A stretch of DNA of 64,000 bases from positions 19,704 to 83,703 of the forward strand of contig JBGURM010000092.1 in assembly GCA_045132035.1 (NCBI GenBank), in the 5' to 3' direction. Source of the DNA: UBA2450 sp045132035. GTDB lineage: Bacteria; Bacillota_I; Bacilli_A; RFN20; CAG-826. The notes under the pieces were generated by a model, which was not told the DNA's origin, did no database searches, and saw nothing but the letters and a program-made list of their open reading frames with translations. Numbering within the stretch: position 1 is the first letter of the stretch; the number at the start of each line of letters is the position of its first letter. The translations under genes were made by a program, and so were the position numbers. Shown piece by piece: positions 7,991 to 17,911 of this stretch.

Positions 7991-8140
7991 ACATTTACTA
8001 TAGCAATAATCAAGCCTATCTTAAAGAAGTTTTATATGCACAAATGGAACAATAATTACTTTTTTCTTTTATCATATTAAATATTAATATAAATTATCTA
8101 TATCAATTCCTTTTGAAGATTGGACACTTAAGGAGAAGTT

Positions 8141-8605
8141 ATGAAAACATTAATCATGCTAAGCGCTGTCCCAGCAGCGGGTAAATCTACTTGGGCAAAA
8201 AAATATCAAGAAACTCACCCAAATACTTATATCGTAAGTAGCGATGACGTGAGAATTGAAGTCTGCGGTAATTATCGTGACCACTCTAGACAAGCTGAAG
8301 TATGGGCGCTATTTGAAAAAAGAATCCACGAATATGGAGCTATTGATAACGCGACTGTTATTCTTGATGCACTTAATGACGTCAACCCTGTGAGACTTAA
8401 ATATCTCACCACCACTCCAGAATTTGATAAAAAAATCTTAGTGCTCTTCCCTTCAACTTTAGAAAAAAGTCAAAAATATAACGGGCAAAGAGATGAAGAT
8501 GTTCAAGTTCCTCCAGACATCTTAATTGGCTTATATAATAAGTTTGAAGCACCAAGCCAAGAAGTCTTAGACCTAGTTGATGAAGTCATCGAAGTAAAAT
8601 GGTAA
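8141..8605 (+). CDS. P-loop kinase of the polynucleotide-kinase / zeta-toxin-like (AAA_33) type
   Basis: This 154-residue protein starts with a beta strand and a Walker A motif, AVPAAGKST (residues 9-17), then SSDDVR, as in the small P-loop kinases related to T4 polynucleotide kinase, chloramphenicol phosphotransferase and zeta toxins. A lid-like segment with Asn-Gly-Gln-Arg-Asp-Glu (around residues 118-123) would close over ATP. The substrate cannot be told from sequence; nucleic-acid 5' ends or a small metabolite are both possible. AAGGAG lies 6 nt before the ATG. It is a single gene with its own terminator, facing rpoC tail to tail. Confidence 0.75.
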   Translation: MKTLIMLSAVPAAGKSTWAKKYQETHPNTYIVSSDDVRIEVCGNYRDHSRQAEVWALFEKRIHEYGAIDNATVILDALNDVNPVRLKYLTTTPEFDKKILVLFPSTLEKSQKYNGQRDEDVQVPPDILIGLYNKFEAPSQEVLDLVDEVIEVKW

Positions 8606-8611
8606 TAATTA

Positions 8612-8645
8612 AATCATCTATTCAAATCGGATAGATGATTTTTTA
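8612..8645 (+). terminator. Terminator of the P-loop kinase gene
   Basis: ATCATCTAT and ATAGATGAT form a 9-bp stem followed by six T on the plus strand. Confidence 0.85.
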
Positions 8646-8651
8646 TATAAT

Positions 8652-8680
8652 AAAAACCTCCACTTAGTAGTAGAGGTTTT
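8652..8680 (-). terminator. Terminator of the rpoBC operon
   Basis: The minus-strand RNA forms CCUCUAC-UACUAA-GUGGAGG followed by five U, just after rpoC. A-tracts on the other side could let it act in both directions. Confidence 0.85.
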
Positions 8681-8693
8681 AGTCATAGTTTAA

Positions 8694-11600
8694 TTAATGA
8701 GATTCTCCAGATTTTTGTTCAATCTTTTCGTGAATTTCATTAATGACACGGTCATGGTCTTCGACGTATCTATCTTTAACTTCATGCATTGTCTTTTCAA
8801 CACTGAAATCCTTGAGGAGTTCGTTGTTTTCTGCTTCAGAGAGTAATCCTCTACCAGCAGGAATTAAGTGACCTGTGATGACGTTTTCTTTTAAGCCGTG
8901 TAAGTAATCGGTCTTACCTTTAATTGCAGCGTCAGTAAGAACTCTTGTAGTTTCTTGGAATGATGCGGCAGAAAGGAAGCTATCGGTTTCAAGAGCGGCT
9001 TTAGTAATACCTAAGATAAGAGGTGAGAAGACAGCAGGACGTTTACCGTTAATGATTGCTTCATTATTTTTCGCGGTAAATGTATTTAAGCTGACACGTG
9101 TACCGGCAATCATGTCGGTGTCACCACCATCGATAACGAAGACTTTTCTTAACATTTGTCTAACGATAACTTCGATGTGTTTATCAGAAATACCGATAGA
9201 TTGAGAAGAATAGACTTTTTGAACTTCTTTAACGATGTATCTTTCAACAGTCTTGACGTCACTAACTTCGAGTAATTTCTTAGGATCAATAGCACCTTCA
9301 GTGATTTTACCACCACTGACAACTTTATCGCCCTTCTTGACACGGAGTCTAGCGCCAAAGGCGGTTGTGTAAACTTTTGGTTCAGTTTCAATATCGTTTT
9401 CAATAGTAACTAAGTAGCAACCATTTCTTTCTTCAATCTTAGTGACTTCACCACTAATTTCAGAAATGAGGGCTTCTCCTTTAGGAGTTCTAGCTTCAAA
9501 GAGTTCTTGAACACGAGGTAAACCTTGAGTAATATCGCTACCAGCAACACCACCAGTGTGGAAGGTTCTCATTGTTAATTGAGTACCTGGTTCACCGATG
9601 GATTGAGCAGCCATAATACCAACAGCTTCACCAACTTGAACTGTTCTACCTGTAGCAAGGTTACGTCCATAACAGTGGACACAGACACCATCTTTAGTTT
9701 CACAACCAAATAAGCTTCTGATTTCCACTTCAGTAATTCCACAGTCAACGATTTCTTTTGCAGATTCTTCGTTAATCATGGTGTTACCTTGAACGATAAC
9801 TTCACCAGTATTTGGATTAATGATATCGTTAAGGGCAAATCTACCGACTAAGCGGTCGAATAATTTGACAATAACAGCGTTTTTAGAGGTATCTCTAATT
9901 TCTCTAACAACAAAGCCGTGGTCTGTTCCACAATCGACTTCTCTAACGATAACGTCTTGAGAAACGTCAACAAGTCTTCTTGTTAAGTAACCAGAGTCAG
10001 CGGTCTTCAAAGCAGTATCAGTACCACCTTTACGAGCACCGTGGGTCGCAATAAAGAATTCAGAAACGGTCATACCTTCACGGAAACAACGTTTAACTGG
10101 TAATTCAATTTCACCACCAGAGGTGTTACCCATAAGACCTCTCATACCTGCTAATTGGGTAATATTGGAGATGTTACCACGAGCACCACTATCACTCATC
10201 ATGAAGATTGGGTTACGTGTATCTCTTTGTACTTGTTCAGAAAGACGATCTCTAACGAGTCTAGTAACGTTATTCCAAACAGCAACAACGCTATTATGTC
10301 TTTCTTTATCAGTTAACATACCAAGTTCGTACATTTCTTCGATTTCAGCAACTTTCTTGTCACCGTCTTCTAAGATTTGTTCCTTACCTTCAACCATGTG
10401 GATGTCATCTAAGGAGATGGTAAATCCAGCAACAGTCGCGTATTTGAAGCCTTGGTCTTTCATCTTATCAAGAACTGCACTGGTCTTTGGATTACCTTTA
10501 CGGTCATAACGTTGGAAGATTTCATTAATAATCTTTCCTAAGTCACTCTTCTTGATAGGAGCTCTAACTGGTTGAGAAGCAATATAACTTCTCACATCTG
10601 TTCCAACTGGAACAAAGTATTCCGCTAAGTCACCCGCAATATTTTGTGAGTTAACAGCGTTTAAATATGGGAAATCACTTGGGAAGATTTGGTTGAAGAT
10701 CATCTTACCAACAGAGGTAATGAGATAGCTTCTATTCATTTCTTCAGTGAATCCCTTCTTCATAAGCGCACGGCCTAAGATGGCAATACGGTTATGTAAG
10801 TGGATTTGTTTTGTTTGATAAGCAAGTAAAACATCATCAACACTTCTGAAGACTTTACCTTCACTAGCGGCGTAGAGTTCTAACTCTTCAGCGTATTCTG
10901 GATTTTCTTTTCTGATTGCATCAGCTTTCTTTAAGAAATCTTCTTTAGTGTTTTCAAGTGTTAAGTAGTAGTTACCAATAACCATGTCTTGAGATGGAGT
11001 AACGATTGGTTTTCCATCTTTTGGACCTAAGATGTTATTACTAGCAAGCATTAAGTGTAAAGCTTCTTCTTGAGCGGCTTTACTTAGTGGCACGTGAACC
11101 GCCATTTGGTCACCATCGAAGTCAGCGTTAAATCCGGTACAGACAAGTGGGTGTAAACGGATGGCACGACCATCAACTAAGCATGGTTGGAAGGCTTGGA
11201 TACCAAGTCTATGTAATGTTGGAGCACGGTTAAGTAACACTGGGTGTTTACCAATGATTTCTTCGACGATATCAAGAACTTCTGGTTCATATCTATCGAT
11301 AATCTTGTCGGCTTGCTTATGCGCGTTCGCGATACCTCTTTTTAATAATTCACAGGCGATAAATGGTCTGAGGAGTTGGACTGCCATTTCTCTTGGTAAA
11401 CCACATTGATACATCTTTAAGAATGGACCAACCGCGATAACGGAACGACCAGAATAGTCGACACGTTTACCTAGTAAGTTTTGTCTAAATCTACCTTGTT
11501 TACCTTTTAAGCCACTGGATAATGATTTAAGAGGTCTTCCTCCTGGGCCAGTAACTGGTTTATTTCTTCTACCATTATCAATTAAAGCGTCAACTGCTTC

Positions 11601-12599
11601 TTGAAGCATACGTTTTTCATTGAAAAGAAGAACAGCAGGAGAATTCATATCGATTAATTTCTTTAAACGGTTGTTACGAGAAATAACACGACGATATAAA
11701 TCATTTAAATCGGAGGTAGCAAATCTACCGCCATCGAGTTGAAGCATTGGTCTTAAATCTGGTGGAATAACTGGAATAACATCGAGTACCATCCATTCAG
11801 GTTTGTTGTCACTATGACGGAAAGCTTCAATAACTTCAAGTCTCTTAGTGAGTTTAGTTCTATTTAAAGCAGAGGTGCCTTTCATCTTTTTATTGATTTC
11901 TTCGGCTTCTTTGTCTAAATCGATGTCAGCGAGTAATTTCTTAATCGCTGCTGCACCTTCGGAGAACTCTGCTCCGGTGTGCTTTTTAATGAAATTGTAG
12001 TTGGTTTCAAAGTCAAAGACTTCACTACGATTTTCAAGTCTAGCAATGAGTTCATCCGCTTTTAAATAGTCATCGCTACCTTCTTCTAATCTACCCTTAA
12101 TCTCATTAAGGACAGGGATGAAAGCTTCACGACCATTCTTTTCGTTGATGAATTCAGATTTATAAAGAATTTCACTATCACCTGGGTTTAAGCAGATGTG
12201 AGCAGCGTAATAAGCAACTTCTTCTAAGTGTTTTGGAGAAACATCAAGAAGTAAGCCGATTCTTGAAGGAATACCTTTTAAATACCAAATATGTGTACAT
12301 GGAGAAGCGAGTTCAATATGACCCATTCTTTCTCTACGGACTTCTTTGGAGATAACTTCAACGCCACACTTTTCACAGACGACACCAGAATATCTAATTT
12401 TCTTGTATCTTCCACAGTGACATTCATAGTCCTTACTAGGACCAAAGATTTTTTCGCAGTATAAACCTTGCATTTCAGGTTTTTGGCTACGATAGTTAAT
12501 GGTTTCTGGTTTTAAAACTTCACCATGAGACCATTTTCTAATTGTTTCTGGGGAGGCTAAGCCAACTTTAATCGCAGATAACTTTTTTACGTCAAACAT
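8694..12599 (-). CDS. rpoC: DNA-directed RNA polymerase subunit beta'
   Basis: This 1301-residue beta' subunit carries the catalytic Mg-binding loop NADFDGDQMAVH (about residue 490). It also has the N-terminal zinc site (CHCG ... CEKCG, residues 60-80), the bridge-helix and trigger-loop region (GARGNISNITQLAGMRG), and the second zinc cluster (CGTDHG ... CETKDGVCVHCYGRN). The length is typical of Bacillota without large insertions. A good Shine-Dalgarno sequence lies in the 13-bp rpoB-rpoC gap. It is the last gene of its operon. Confidence 0.98.
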   Translation of the reverse strand: MFDVKKLSAIKVGLASPETIRKWSHGEVLKPETINYRSQKPEMQGLYCEKIFGPSKDYECHCGRYKKIRYSGVVCEKCGVEVISKEVRRERMGHIELASPCTHIWYLKGIPSRIGLLLDVSPKHLEEVAYYAAHICLNPGDSEILYKSEFINEKNGREAFIPVLNEIKGRLEEGSDDYLKADELIARLENRSEVFDFETNYNFIKKHTGAEFSEGAAAIKKLLADIDLDKEAEEINKKMKGTSALNRTKLTKRLEVIEAFRHSDNKPEWMVLDVIPVIPPDLRPMLQLDGGRFATSDLNDLYRRVISRNNRLKKLIDMNSPAVLLFNEKRMLQEAVDALIDNGRRNKPVTGPGGRPLKSLSSGLKGKQGRFRQNLLGKRVDYSGRSVIAVGPFLKMYQCGLPREMAVQLLRPFIACELLKRGIANAHKQADKIIDRYEPEVLDIVEEIIGKHPVLLNRAPTLHRLGIQAFQPCLVDGRAIRLHPLVCTGFNADFDGDQMAVHVPLSKAAQEEALHLMLASNNILGPKDGKPIVTPSQDMVIGNYYLTLENTKEDFLKKADAIRKENPEYAEELELYAASEGKVFRSVDDVLLAYQTKQIHLHNRIAILGRALMKKGFTEEMNRSYLITSVGKMIFNQIFPSDFPYLNAVNSQNIAGDLAEYFVPVGTDVRSYIASQPVRAPIKKSDLGKIINEIFQRYDRKGNPKTSAVLDKMKDQGFKYATVAGFTISLDDIHMVEGKEQILEDGDKKVAEIEEMYELGMLTDKERHNSVVAVWNNVTRLVRDRLSEQVQRDTRNPIFMMSDSGARGNISNITQLAGMRGLMGNTSGGEIELPVKRCFREGMTVSEFFIATHGARKGGTDTALKTADSGYLTRRLVDVSQDVIVREVDCGTDHGFVVREIRDTSKNAVIVKLFDRLVGRFALNDIINPNTGEVIVQGNTMINEESAKEIVDCGITEVEIRSLFGCETKDGVCVHCYGRNLATGRTVQVGEAVGIMAAQSIGEPGTQLTMRTFHTGGVAGSDITQGLPRVQELFEARTPKGEALISEISGEVTKIEERNGCYLVTIENDIETEPKVYTTAFGARLRVKKGDKVVSGGKITEGAIDPKKLLEVSDVKTVERYIVKEVQKVYSSQSIGISDKHIEVIVRQMLRKVFVIDGGDTDMIAGTRVSLNTFTAKNNEAIINGKRPAVFSPLILGITKAALETDSFLSAASFQETTRVLTDAAIKGKTDYLHGLKENVITGHLIPAGRGLLSEAENNELLKDFSVEKTMHEVKDRYVEDHDRVINEIHEKIEQKSGESH

Positions 12600-12612
12600 T
12601 GTTTAATCCTCC

Positions 12613-15600
12613 TTATTCTTTACTATCGACAACAGGAGTCATAGAGACTTCTTCGTCAATACCAGTTTGGACAGTTCCACTTTCTTCACCAACAAGGTTA
12701 CGTAAAGAAGTATTGATTCTTCTTTCTTCCTTATCAGCTTCTTTTGCAAGAGCGTCCATATCAATGCTATTACCTTCGTTATCAAGGAGTTGAACATCCA
12801 TTGATAAGGATTGTAATTCTTTAACTAAAACCTTGAAGGCTTCTGGAATACCAGCTTTTGGAAGTGGTTGATTCTTAATAATTGCCTCGTAGGTCTTTCT
12901 TCTACCGACACGGTCATCAGATTTAACAGTGATAATTTCTTGTAAGATGTGGGCAGCGCCATAAGCTTCAAGAGCCCAAACTTCCATTTCACCAAATCTT
13001 TGACCACCATTTTGGGCCTTACCACCAAGAGGTTGTTGTGTAACAAGTGAATATGGACCTGTCGCACGGGCGTGTAATTTGTCATCGACCATGTGGACAA
13101 GTTTAATCATGTACATAACGCCAACAGTGATTCTTTCATCAAATGGATCACCAGTACGGCCATCATATAAGATGGTCTTACCATCTTTAGCCATGCCAGC
13201 TTTTTCCATCATCTCGAAGATTTCTTCGTTAGTAATGCCATCAAATACTGGGGTAGCAATCTTATAGCCAAGTTTCTTTAAAGCCATACCTAAGTGGACT
13301 TCAAGAATTTGACCGATGTTCATACGGGAAGGAACACCGAGTGGGTTGAGCATGATGTCAACAGGTGTGCCATCTGGTAAGAATGGCATATCGGCTTCTG
13401 GTAAGATACGGGAAATAACACCCTTATTACCGTGACGACCAGACATCTTGTCACCTTCAGAGATCTTTCTCTTTTGAACAATATAAACGGTAACGATTTC
13501 ATTAACTCCTGGTGGGAGAATGTTATCTTTAGCCTTTTCTTCTCTTTTACGAATCTTCACATCGAGAACAATACCTGCTCCACCATGTGGGACACGTAAG
13601 GAGGCATCTTTACCTTCGTTGGTCTTTTCTCCGAAGATCGCCATTAAGAGTTTTTCTTCAGGAGTTGGTTCTGTTTGTCCTCTTGGAGTGACTTTACCAA
13701 CTAAGATATCGCCTTCTTTAACTTCAGTACCAACAACGACGATACCGCGACTATCTAAGCGAGCCTTAGCTTCAGTTGAAACATTTGGTACATCAGCGGT
13801 GATTTCTTCATCACCTAATTTTGGAATGCTTCTACATTCGCAATCATATTTTTCAATATGAATAGTTGTATAGACGTCATCTTTCACGAGTCTTTCACTC
13901 ATGATGACCGCGTCTTCATAGTTATATCCGTTCCAGGACATGAAGGCAATGGTCACGTTTTGACCTAAAGCAAGGTCTCCGTTTTCCATAGCAGGACCAT
14001 CAGCGATGATTTGTCCTTTCTTCACTTTGTCACCAACTTTGACGATGGAGACTTGGTTGATACATGTTCCTTGGTTAGAACGTTCAAATTTTTGTAAATG
14101 ATATGTGACTGGTTCACTCTTACCTTTTTCTAAGATTTCGATTGTTTTGCAATCAGTGTAAGTGACAACACCATCATTAGCAGCAACAACCGCTAAACCT
14201 GAGTCACGAGCAACTTGGTGTTCAAGTCCAGTTCCCACTAAAGGAGCGTGTGGTCTAAGTAATGGAAGGGCTTGACGTTGCATGTTGGAACCCATAAGAG
14301 CACGCATAGTATCATCGTTTTCAAGGAATGGAATGCTACCAGCGGCAATCGAAACAATTTGTTTTGGGCTGACGTCGACAAAGTCGACATCTTCTTTCTT
14401 AGCTAAGATGTTTTCGCCATGATGTCTAGCAACAACCACTTCATCAAGAATTTCGCCATTCTCTCCTAAGTTGATGTTTGCTTCAGCGATAATATAATCC
14501 CATTCTTCATCCGCGGTTAAATAAACACTATCTTCAGCTTTTGAGAGAACTGTACATGTTTTCTTGTCAACTGGACGATATGGAGTCTCTATAAATCCAT
14601 ATTTATTTACTTTCGCGTATGAGGCTAAGTTGTTAATAAGACCGATGTTTTGACCTTCAGGTGTTTCAATTGGACAAATACGTCCATAGTGAGAAACGTG
14701 AACGTCACGAACTTCAGTACTCGCGCGGTCTCTAGTTAATCCACCAGGACCTAAGGCTGATAATCTTCTCTTATTGGTAAGTTCAGAAAGTGGATTGGTT
14801 TGATCCATGAATTGAGATAATTGTGAACTTGCGAAGAATTCTCTAATTGAGGCAACAAGAGGACGTGGGTTGATTAAGGCTTTTGGTTTGACATTACCTA
14901 AATCAGAAATTGACATCTTTTGTTGGACAGTTTTGAGCATCTTAGCTAAACCAACACGGAATTGGTTTTGGATAAGTTCTCCAACACATCTCACTCTTCT
15001 ATTACCTAAGTGGTCGATATCATCAGTGTCACCGAAACCATCCATGACGTTAAGGAAGTATGAAAATACTGCGATAATATCACAAATGTTTACATAAGTA
15101 GATGTATTGTGTAAGTCAGTACCGATAATAACGGAAACTTTCTTATCTTTATCGTTGTTATAAACTTTAACAATATTGACTCTGCCATTATCGTTAAGTC
15201 TTTCGTTGATTTTAACTTTCTTGAGGTGAGCGCCTTGTTCGAAGAATTCTTCATTTCTTAAAGCTTCAACATCTTCAACAGATAATTGATGTCCTTTAGG
15301 GAATCTCACTTCTCCTTCAGCAGAGATTAAGTTTTCAGCAAGAGTTCTACCTGGTAAACGATTGTAGATACCAAGTTTCTTGATGAATTTATATCTACCT
15401 GCTCTACCAAGGTCATATCTCTTCTCATCAAAGAATCTTTGGACTAAGAAGTTGATTGTACCTTCTTCTGTAACTGGTTCGCCTGGTTTCATCTTTTTGA
15501 AGATATCCACTAAAGCGGCCTTGCAGGATTTGACTTTGGCTTCTTCTTTCTCAAGAGTGTTGTGTAAAGCGAAATTGCTACCAAAGAGTTTTTCAATATC

Positions 15601-16215
15601 TTCACTTGTTTCTAAGCCTAACGCTCTTAAAAGTGTTGTTGCGTGGATTTTTCTTTGTCTATCAATACGGACAGATAATAAATCTTTTGCATCACTTTCA
15701 AATTGTAACCATGTACCTCTTCCTGGAATTAAGTCAGCTTCATAAATATATTTGCCGGCTTTAAATTCTTTAGAAAGGTAAGCACCTGGAGATCTAACAA
15801 GTTGAGAAACGATAACTCTTTCCGCTCCGTTAACGATGAATGTTCCACTATTTGTCATAAGTGGGAGATCACCCATGAAAACTTCGCTTTCTTGGATTTC
15901 GCCTGTTTCTTTATGAATTAAACGTACGGTGATGTACATTGGTACGTTATATGTTAAGTCTTTTTCTTTGCATTCAAGATAGGAATGCTTTGGTTCACCT
16001 AATCTAATTGAAATGTATTCGATAGTTAATGTACCGATATAGTTTTCAATAGGGAATGATTCTCTGAAGACTTCATCTAATCCTTTTTCTAAGAATTCAG
16101 CGTAACTCTTAGTTTGGATTTCCACTAAATTTGGAAGAGGAAGATCACCAGAAATCTTGGAGTAATCATAACGGTGATTATTGATTTGTCTAAGATCAGT
16201 AATATTTCTTGACAT
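12613..16215 (-). CDS. rpoB: DNA-directed RNA polymerase subunit beta
   Basis: This 1200-residue protein is the beta subunit, with the fork and rifampicin-binding region (SQLSQFMDQTNPLSELTNKRR). It also has the RICPIETPEGQNIGLI motif, the GHKGVI-type segment (GRHGNKGVISRI) and the C-terminal clamp contact (GGKAQNGGQRFGEMEVWALEAYGA). The rifampicin pocket has the usual susceptible residues (Q..F.DQ.N, H replaced by N at the TNKRR position, R, S). The residue before KRR is Asn where many bacteria have His, a natural variant associated in other lineages with altered rifampicin response. Confidence 0.97.
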   Translation of the reverse strand: MSRNITDLRQINNHRYDYSKISGDLPLPNLVEIQTKSYAEFLEKGLDEVFRESFPIENYIGTLTIEYISIRLGEPKHSYLECKEKDLTYNVPMYITVRLIHKETGEIQESEVFMGDLPLMTNSGTFIVNGAERVIVSQLVRSPGAYLSKEFKAGKYIYEADLIPGRGTWLQFESDAKDLLSVRIDRQRKIHATTLLRALGLETSEDIEKLFGSNFALHNTLEKEEAKVKSCKAALVDIFKKMKPGEPVTEEGTINFLVQRFFDEKRYDLGRAGRYKFIKKLGIYNRLPGRTLAENLISAEGEVRFPKGHQLSVEDVEALRNEEFFEQGAHLKKVKINERLNDNGRVNIVKVYNNDKDKKVSVIIGTDLHNTSTYVNICDIIAVFSYFLNVMDGFGDTDDIDHLGNRRVRCVGELIQNQFRVGLAKMLKTVQQKMSISDLGNVKPKALINPRPLVASIREFFASSQLSQFMDQTNPLSELTNKRRLSALGPGGLTRDRASTEVRDVHVSHYGRICPIETPEGQNIGLINNLASYAKVNKYGFIETPYRPVDKKTCTVLSKAEDSVYLTADEEWDYIIAEANINLGENGEILDEVVVARHHGENILAKKEDVDFVDVSPKQIVSIAAGSIPFLENDDTMRALMGSNMQRQALPLLRPHAPLVGTGLEHQVARDSGLAVVAANDGVVTYTDCKTIEILEKGKSEPVTYHLQKFERSNQGTCINQVSIVKVGDKVKKGQIIADGPAMENGDLALGQNVTIAFMSWNGYNYEDAVIMSERLVKDDVYTTIHIEKYDCECRSIPKLGDEEITADVPNVSTEAKARLDSRGIVVVGTEVKEGDILVGKVTPRGQTEPTPEEKLLMAIFGEKTNEGKDASLRVPHGGAGIVLDVKIRKREEKAKDNILPPGVNEIVTVYIVQKRKISEGDKMSGRHGNKGVISRILPEADMPFLPDGTPVDIMLNPLGVPSRMNIGQILEVHLGMALKKLGYKIATPVFDGITNEEIFEMMEKAGMAKDGKTILYDGRTGDPFDERITVGVMYMIKLVHMVDDKLHARATGPYSLVTQQPLGGKAQNGGQRFGEMEVWALEAYGAAHILQEIITVKSDDRVGRRKTYEAIIKNQPLPKAGIPEAFKVLVKELQSLSMDVQLLDNEGNSIDMDALAKEADKEERRINTSLRNLVGEESGTVQTGIDEEVSMTPVVDSKE

Positions 16216-16245
16216 TCTAATGGCTCCTTTTTCTATAAAAATGTT

Positions 16246-16854
16246 CTAGTTCACTTTTGTGGCTTTAATTATCCAATAGCCTTTTTCTTTATGAAGCACG
16301 GAAACGTTTTCAAATACTGTTTCGAGATATTTGAAAGCGCTCTCTGCTCCTTGCTTTTTTCTAATGACCACATATAGCGAACCGCCATCAATTAAGTATT
16401 GTCTGCTCCCGGAATACATTGAGTAGGTAACAACTTTACCAGCTCGTATTGGAGGATTGACAACAATTGAATCATATGGTCCTTCAATCTTTTCGAAGAT
16501 GTCACTATGAAGGAAGGTGACTCGATTATTTAAATTCAGACGTTCCCCGCTCTTTGACGCTAGAGCGAGTGCGCGCGAATTAATATCAGCGAGATCAACT
16601 CTCGCTTCTTTCGATTCTTGAGCAATAGTTAGACCAATCGGTCCATAACCACACCCTAAATCAAGGATTCTTCCGGATAAACCAAGGGGAAGTAATGCCT
16701 TCAAAAAGATAAAACTCCCCTCATCAATCCGTGATTTTGAAAATACTCCATTGTCGGTGTAATAGGTATACGTTTTACCGAAAAGTGTGAAACTAATTTC
16801 CCTAATATGAGAAGTAATTTCTGGATTCTCGTCAAAATAATGACTCATTGACAC
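16246..16854 (-). CDS. RsmC/YbxB-type class I SAM methyltransferase
   Basis: This 202-residue protein has a SAM-binding motif, ILDLGCGYGPIGLTIA (about residues 60-75), and the catalytic NPPIRAG motif that marks N2-guanine methyltransferases of the RsmC/RsmD group. It opens with SHYFDENPEI, shared with YbxB of Bacillus subtilis, which sits in the same place between rplL and rpoB. Position and motifs suggest methylation of a 16S rRNA guanine, but the target base is not shown by the sequence. It lies 29 nt after rplL and 30 nt before rpoB, within the operon. Confidence 0.87.
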   Translation of the reverse strand: MSMSHYFDENPEITSHIREISFTLFGKTYTYYTDNGVFSKSRIDEGSFIFLKALLPLGLSGRILDLGCGYGPIGLTIAQESKEARVDLADINSRALALASKSGERLNLNNRVTFLHSDIFEKIEGPYDSIVVNPPIRAGKVVTYSMYSGSRQYLIDGGSLYVVIRKKQGAESAFKYLETVFENVSVLHKEKGYWIIKATKVN

Positions 16855-16883
16855 CTCAGAGTATATAAGATAGGAACGCTAAC

Positions 16884-17258
16884 TTATTTAATTTCGCATT
16901 CAGCGCCAGCGGCTTCAAGAGCTTTCTTGTGTTCTTCAGCTTCAACTGGTGAAATGTGTTCTTTAACAGCAACTGGAGCAGCGTCGACTAATTTCTTTGC
17001 ATCCATTAAGCCTAAGCCAGTAATTGCTTGAACTGCTTTGATAACTTGGACTTTGGAAGCACCAACAGACTTAATGAATAAGCTGACTTCGCTTGGTCCT
17101 TTTGCTTCTTCTTCTTCAGCTGGGGCAGCAGCGACTGCAACAGGTGCAGCAGCAGTGACACCAAATTCTTCTTCAATAGCTTTGACTAATTCGTTTAATT
17201 CGAGAACAGTCATTTCTTTTAAGCTAGCAATGATTTCTTCATTTGTTAATTTAGCCAT
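16884..17258 (-). CDS. rplL: 50S ribosomal protein L7/L12
   Basis: This 124-residue L7/L12 has the N-terminal dimerisation helices (MAKLTNEEIIASLKEMTVLELNEL is seen in part), an Ala/Glu-rich hinge and the C-terminal factor-binding domain (GLGLMDAKKLVDAAP). It forms the flexible stalk that recruits EF-Tu and EF-G. It lies 24 nt after rplJ. Confidence 0.97.
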   Translation of the reverse strand: MAKLTNEEIIASLKEMTVLELNELVKAIEEEFGVTAAAPVAVAAAPAEEEEAKGPSEVSLFIKSVGASKVQVIKAVQAITGLGLMDAKKLVDAAPVAVKEHISPVEAEEHKKALEAAGAECEIK

Positions 17259-17282
17259 TTTTAATTTCCTCCTTAATTGGCA

Positions 17283-17768
17283 TTATTTATCCGCAACAGC
17301 CTTAACTGTACAGGCAAATTGACGGACAGGTGCTTGTAAGCACGATAGTAACATGGCAAGCATGCCCTCTTTGTTTGGAAGTTTGGAAACTTCTAAGACT
17401 GCGTTTTTATCAGCATATTTTCCTTCGAAGACACCACCCTTAATTTTCAAAGAGTCACCATATCTTTTTGCGTATTTAGCGAGAACTTTAGCTCCACCAC
17501 TAACATCTTCAGAGAAGAAGATAGCGTTAGGACCTTCAAGAATTTGCTTTAAGTCTGTATAACCAAGTTCATCAGCTGCTCTTTCAACTAAAGAATTCTT
17601 GTAAACGTTCATAGTAGCGTGTTCGGCTGCTAAAGCACGTCTTAATTCTTGAGTCTTAGCAACGGTTAATCCGCGGTATTCTGCAACGATAATTCCAGAA
17701 CTTGCTTGAGCTTTGCTAACGATCTCTTTAACGACTTCTTGTTTTGCGCTTAAGACATCTTTGTTCAT
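17283..17768 (-). CDS. rplJ: 50S ribosomal protein L10
   Basis: This 161-residue L10 begins with KEIVSKAQASSGIIVAEYRG and ends with the helix that carries L7/L12 dimers (RQFACTVKAVADK). It anchors the stalk to 23S rRNA next to L11. The leader upstream of the gene matches the L10 leader type, so it is expected to repress its own synthesis as the L10(L12)4 complex. AGGAGG precedes the ATG. Confidence 0.97.
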   Translation of the reverse strand: MNKDVLSAKQEVVKEIVSKAQASSGIIVAEYRGLTVAKTQELRRALAAEHATMNVYKNSLVERAADELGYTDLKQILEGPNAIFFSEDVSGGAKVLAKYAKRYGDSLKIKGGVFEGKYADKNAVLEVSKLPNKEGMLAMLLSCLQAPVRQFACTVKAVADK

Positions 17769-17799
17769 GTTTTCTTGACCTCCTTTTCAATTTGTTTGG

Positions 17800-17898
17800 T
17801 TTTTTGAGGCTCCAATATACAGTGAGAATAAAATGTATTTTTCTTCACCTAGGTAACATTATTAAGACTCAAACGTCCGTTACTGTCTTTGGTATATT
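17800..17898 (-). promoter_or_regulatory. L10 leader (ribosomal protein autoregulatory RNA)
   Basis: The minus-strand RNA starting near 17895 reads CCAAAGACAGUAAC, then a small hairpin (GAC ... GUC), then CUUAAUAAUGUUACC and UAGGUG. GUAAC/GUUAC closes the element, and the CUUAAU segment matches the kink-turn of the conserved L10-binding leader found before rplJ in Bacillota. I see no clear terminator between it and rplJ, so control may be at translation or by an attenuator that I could not resolve. Confidence 0.8.
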
Positions 17899-17911
17899 GA
17901 AATCTTTTTAA

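Larger units (their letters stand above)
7722..8002. repeat. Three tandem 107-108 bp units
   Basis: The 7711-8140 gap between two plus-strand genes is mostly filled by three direct repeats with hairpin cores starting near 7728, 7835 and 7943. The hairpin cores are nearly identical. The connecting about 59 bp are also related to one another (for example AAAAGTATTATTT recurs), so these are whole-unit duplications. From 8003 to 8140 there is only AT-rich sequence and the ribosome binding site of the next gene. Confidence 0.85.

Noticed and set aside
7722..8002. CRISPR array
   Set aside because: There are only three units, and the 'spacers' are homologous to one another. The unit is a whole-length tandem duplication with a promoter and terminator, and no cas gene is nearby.
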